From an uncultured Mollicutes bacterium (GTDB lineage Bacteria > Bacillota_I > Bacilli_A > Acholeplasmatales > Anaeroplasmataceae): a stretch of 7,215 bases of DNA. Shown here in pieces: positions 7,094-7,215 of this stretch (within the stretch, counting starts at the first letter, position 1; every line of letters begins with the position of its first letter). A model generated the notes under the pieces. That model had not been told where the DNA came from and searched no databases. It was given only the letters and a program-made list of their open reading frames with translations. A program made the translations under genes and the position numbers. The DNA is taken from contig CAMWJY010000038.1 in the NCBI GenBank assembly GCA_947174685.1, forward strand, positions 1 through 7,215, in the 5' to 3' direction.

Positions 7094-7215
7094 ATGAAAA
7101 AAGTATTAAAGGGCTTATTATTTGCTTTTGTAGGAGTTTTCGCTCTTGTTGCATTAGCATCTTGTGGTGGACATACACACAAAGCAAAAGAAGGTTGGAA
7201 AAGAGATTCTGCACA
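7094..7215 (+). CDS. Lipoprotein, N-terminal part only (runs off the window)
   Basis: Forty full codons are visible. The product begins MKKVLKGLLFAFVGVFALVA and has the lipobox LASC at 21-24, so it is exported and lipid-anchored at Cys24. The mature start is CGGHTHKAKEGWKRDSA. A His-Thr-His stretch followed by a Trp and an Asp just after the anchor recalls a short module seen in lipoproteins of low-GC bacteria ('H.H....W..D...HW'), but this is from memory and too short to name a family. The gene could encode a solute-binding protein for the ABC importer or another surface protein; the window cuts off before any deciding domain. It follows the pullulanase gene by 61 bases, with a palindrome between them. 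Confidence 0.85.
   Translation, partial: MKKVLKGLLFAFVGVFALVALASCGGHTHKAKEGWKRDSA

Overview
The window comes from an AT-rich genome (roughly one third G+C by eye). Shine-Dalgarno sites are strong (AAAGGAG, AAGGAGG, AGGAGG). Four lipoprotein signal peptides with a lipobox Cys lie within 7.2 kb, and Trp is encoded by TGG with no in-frame TGA. This suggests a Gram-positive-type low-GC bacterium (Bacillota, or a mollicute-like gut lineage) that uses the standard bacterial code rather than the Mycoplasma/Spiroplasma code. The exact lineage cannot be fixed from this sequence alone.

All genes are on the + strand with short gaps, so one operon for alpha-glucan (starch, glycogen or pullulan) use is the simplest reading. 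In order: (1) the last 74 codons of a gene whose product ends like the C-terminal beta domain of a GH13 alpha-amylase or alpha-glucosidase (to 227); (2) an 846-residue ABC-transporter ATPase of the MalK/MsmX/UgpC carbohydrate type, with a large unusual C-terminal extension (240-2780); (3, 4) two uncharacterised lipoproteins, nearly abutting (2804-3517 and 3519-4259); (5) a lipid-anchored type I pullulanase with CBM41, N2, CBM48 and GH13 modules (4309-7032); (6) the first 40 codons of another lipoprotein (from 7094). No gene-free stretch exceeds about 60 bases.

In the likely working model, the surface-anchored pullulanase debranches alpha-glucans outside the cell, an ABC importer energised by the MalK-type ATPase brings in maltodextrins, and the GH13 enzyme upstream hydrolyses them. 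No permease and no complete solute-binding protein lies in the window, so the transporter's other parts must be elsewhere.

The most unusual element is the ATPase. After an ordinary MalK-sized part (about 1-380) it carries a second TOBE-like domain, a charged coiled coil of about 200 residues, and a third TOBE-like domain. The pullulanase leader also has a 12-bp hairpin just before its ribosome binding site, with a two-codon minigene in its 5' arm. A perfect 18-nt palindrome follows the pullulanase gene.
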